From Pantoea sp. 1.19 (GTDB taxonomy: Bacteria > Pseudomonadota > Gammaproteobacteria > Enterobacterales > Enterobacteriaceae), in contig NZ_MRBS01000002.1 of assembly GCF_001922585.1 (NCBI RefSeq), positions 310,001-374,000 on the forward strand: a stretch of 64,000 bases of DNA, read 5' to 3'. A program made the position numbers and the translations under genes. The notes under the pieces are model-generated. The model was not told the DNA's origin. It saw nothing but the letters and a program-made list of their open reading frames with translations, and made no database searches. Below are positions 62,288 through 64,000 of this stretch, piece by piece. The stretch's first letter is position 1; each line of letters opens with the position of its first letter.

Positions 62288-63253
62288 TTATTGGGTAAGA
62301 TTCAGCAGTGTGCGCACGTTTTGCGCGCTGGTAGCCAGCACATCAATGGCGCCGCTGCGCAGCGCACCGAGGATCGCCATCGCCTTGCTGCTCTCCGCCG
62401 CCACCGCAATCACGCAGGGGACCGCGCGCAACTCTTCCATACTCAGGCCGATCACCCGATCGTTCATCACCGTATCCACATGCTGCCCCTGCGCATTAAA
62501 GAAGTCGTAGCCGGCAATATCCCCGGTCACCCCCTGATTGACGCTGGCATCAATGATTTCGTGCGGGGTAAACCAGCCCAGCTTCACCATGTAGCTGCTT
62601 TCATTCATGTCACCGATTCCCACCAGCGCAAGATCGGCCTTGCGGGCGCGATCCAGCGTCTCTTTGATGGTACCGTTTTGCATAAAGGCGTCTTTCAGCG
62701 CACGATTTTCCACGTAGGCGGGGGCATACAGGGTCTCGCTGCTGCCGCCAAATTTTTTCGCCAGTCGGCGGCTGATATGGTCGGCGTTAATCGCATCGCC
62801 GGGGCGGTGCGTACCGCCGATGCCGCTGATAAAGTGGCACTGACGCAGCGGTACCTGGCCAGGATGGTCGGCGACTGCCGCCACGTTGCGCCCCTGTCCG
62901 ACCGCCACGACCGATTGATCTCTCAGGTTGTGCGCCAGATGGGCGGCCACCAGGCCGGCGACCTGGCGCCGCTGCTCATCGGCATCGGCGTGATCAAGGG
63001 CGATAAGCACGCGCTGCAGTTGAGGAAAGCGTTCGCGCAGCTGCTGCTCCAGCCGGGTACTGAATACCGGATGATAGCGCACGTTAATTTCGACAATTCC
63101 CTCTTCGCGCGCGCGTCGCAGCAGCCTGCCCACCTTGATGCGTGAAATACCAAACCGCTGCGCTATCTCTTCCTGGGTAGTCTCATCCTGATAGTAGGCT
63201 ACGGCGATTTCCGTGAGCAGTTCGCTATCCTGAGAGAGCGTATTTTTTTCCAT
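62288..63253 (-). CDS. SorC/DeoR-type sugar-binding transcriptional regulator
   Basis: A 321-residue regulator. The N-terminal helix-turn-helix (YYQDETTQEEIAQRFGISRIKVGRLLRRAREEGIVEINV) and the C-terminal sugar-phosphate-binding domain (VVAVGQGRNVAAVADHPG, FISGIGGTHRP, ADLALVGIGDMNESSY, GDIAGYDFFNAQG) match the SorC family, including EryD of erythritol operons. The next gene upstream is a triosephosphate isomerase homologue on the same strand, as in some tetritol/pentitol clusters, so the inducer may be a sugar alcohol or its phosphate; this is inference. The rest of the cluster is beyond the window. Confidence 0.85.
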   Translation of the reverse strand: MEKNTLSQDSELLTEIAVAYYQDETTQEEIAQRFGISRIKVGRLLRRAREEGIVEINVRYHPVFSTRLEQQLRERFPQLQRVLIALDHADADEQRRQVAGLVAAHLAHNLRDQSVVAVGQGRNVAAVADHPGQVPLRQCHFISGIGGTHRPGDAINADHISRRLAKKFGGSSETLYAPAYVENRALKDAFMQNGTIKETLDRARKADLALVGIGDMNESSYMVKLGWFTPHEIIDASVNQGVTGDIAGYDFFNAQGQHVDTVMNDRVIGLSMEELRAVPCVIAVAAESSKAMAILGALRSGAIDVLATSAQNVRTLLNLTQ

Positions 63254-63362
63254 CCTGACCTGTTCTCACCTCGGGCTGCCTGAAGGACGTCAGGCGCGTT
63301 GGAGGAGTTATATCACTTCCTTCCCCGGTTTCGCCAGGCGTTGCGCCAGTGCGGTATAAGGG

Positions 63363-64000
63363 TTATTCCGCCGCAATCCGTTGGCTGGCCTCATCCACAA
63401 TGCTTTCCAGCGCCCGGGGATCGTGGGCGAACCGCCCGAGGAACAGGCCATCCACATCGCTACCCAGCCGCTGAATCAGCCCCGGTCCGGCGCTGCCGCC
63501 GTAAATGATGCGCAGCGTGATGCCCGCCGGCAGACGCAGCTGACGCAGTCCGGCGCAGACCGCGCGGATATAGCTGTCCGGAGCCGGTGCGGGTGCGCCA
63601 ATCGCCCACTGCGGCTCCCAGGCAAACAGCAGGGTACCGCCGAGCCCCTGCCCGACGGTTTCCGCCAGCGCCTCATCCAGCTGCTGCTGGCACAGTGCGA
63701 TCGCCTGCGCCGGTGTCCCTGAGTGCGCTTCACCAATGCACAACACCGGCGTGAGCCGGTGGCGCAGCGACAGCGCCACTTTGGCCGCGATCTGCGCGGC
63801 ATCCTCAGCAAAGTGACGTCGCCGCTCGGCATGACCGATCTCCGCCAGCGTGCACCCCAGCTCCTGCAGCATGCTGGCGCTGACCTCACCGGTCCAGGCC
63901 CCCGGCCCGGTGTGGCACACGTTCTGCGCCCCTACGCGCACCGGCGTATCGGCAAAGCACGCCAGCACGGCGGGGAGCGCGGGAAAGGCCGGTAAGACAA
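63363..64000 (-). CDS. Triosephosphate isomerase family protein (partial, 5' end beyond window)
   Basis: The C-terminal ~212 residues of a TIM-barrel isomerase; the frame is open to the window edge and continues upstream of 64000, so about 40 residues with the N-terminal active-site lysine are missing. The electrophile histidine lies in EIGHAERRRHFAED, the catalytic glutamate in LLFAWEPQWAIGAPAPAP, and the phosphate-binding loops are IIYGGSAGPGLIQRLGSDVDGLFLGRFAHDP. Departures from housekeeping TpiA (WEPQWAIG for YEPVWAIG) suggest a catabolic paralogue such as those found with EryD-type regulators. Confidence 0.85.
   Translation of the reverse strand, partial: VLPAFPALPAVLACFADTPVRVGAQNVCHTGPGAWTGEVSASMLQELGCTLAEIGHAERRRHFAEDAAQIAAKVALSLRHRLTPVLCIGEAHSGTPAQAIALCQQQLDEALAETVGQGLGGTLLFAWEPQWAIGAPAPAPDSYIRAVCAGLRQLRLPAGITLRIIYGGSAGPGLIQRLGSDVDGLFLGRFAHDPRALESIVDEASQRIAAE

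Overview
The window looks like the chromosome of a GC-rich enterobacterium, most likely an Erwiniaceae member (Erwinia/Pantoea type). The protein sequences are close to Escherichia coli core proteins. Gene order follows the E. coli segment running from fadL to maeB, with E. coli-specific blocks missing and other genes in their place. An indolepyruvate decarboxylase gene next to glk fits plant-associated Erwinia/Pantoea. This placement is inference from remembered families and synteny; no search was run.

Layout. 0.2-9.4 kb: fadL (long-chain fatty acid porin) faces mlaA (outer-membrane lipid asymmetry). mlaA is followed by a complete cytochrome c maturation operon, ccmABCDEFGHI, whose genes mostly overlap by 4 nt. 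9.6-12.2 kb: yfdC, the tRNA-Arg(CCT) gene argW, a ~950 bp stretch without genes, and an HdeD-like membrane protein. 12.5-18.4 kb: an accessory transport block with an MFS carrier, a POT peptide transporter, a stretch of apparently decayed DNA, and an AraC regulator divergent from a DMT exporter. 18.7-22.1 kb: two small lipoproteins, a candidate small RNA or attenuator, the 23-residue protein YpdK, alaC and a GNAT acetyltransferase. 22.1-29.5 kb: glk, ipdC, an aldo-keto reductase, ypeC, mntH and nupC.

29.6-39.4 kb: two tRNA-Ala genes, yfeC, gltX, three tRNA-Val genes and one tRNA-Lys gene, a short-chain dehydrogenase, yfeR/yfeH, ypeB, ligA and zipA. 39.5-53.1 kb: sulfate assimilation genes (cysZ, cysK, and the cysPTWAM operon) surround the central phosphotransferase genes ptsH-ptsI-crr, a frameshifted response-regulator remnant and the macAB efflux pair. 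53.2-60.1 kb: yfeX, yfeY, yfeZ, ypeA, amiA-hemF and maeB. 60.2-64.0 kb: a TRIC/UPF0126 membrane protein, an M20D amidohydrolase, a SorC-family regulator and a triosephosphate isomerase homologue that runs off the right edge.

Functional themes. CysZ and CysPTWA import sulfate or thiosulfate, and CysK and CysM make cysteine from sulfide or thiosulfate. PtsI, PtsH and Crr form the phosphorelay for sugar uptake, and Glk phosphorylates free glucose. The Ccm proteins attach heme to apocytochromes in the periplasm, although no cytochrome c gene is visible here. I found no CRISPR array, prophage, intact insertion sequence, toxin-antitoxin pair or recognisable defence system. The least explained items are the mutually exclusive hairpins upstream of ypdK, the long hairpin-rich ptsH-ptsI spacer, the frameshifted receiver domain beside macAB, the tiny His/Gly-rich lipoprotein, and the decayed DNA after argW and after the POT gene.
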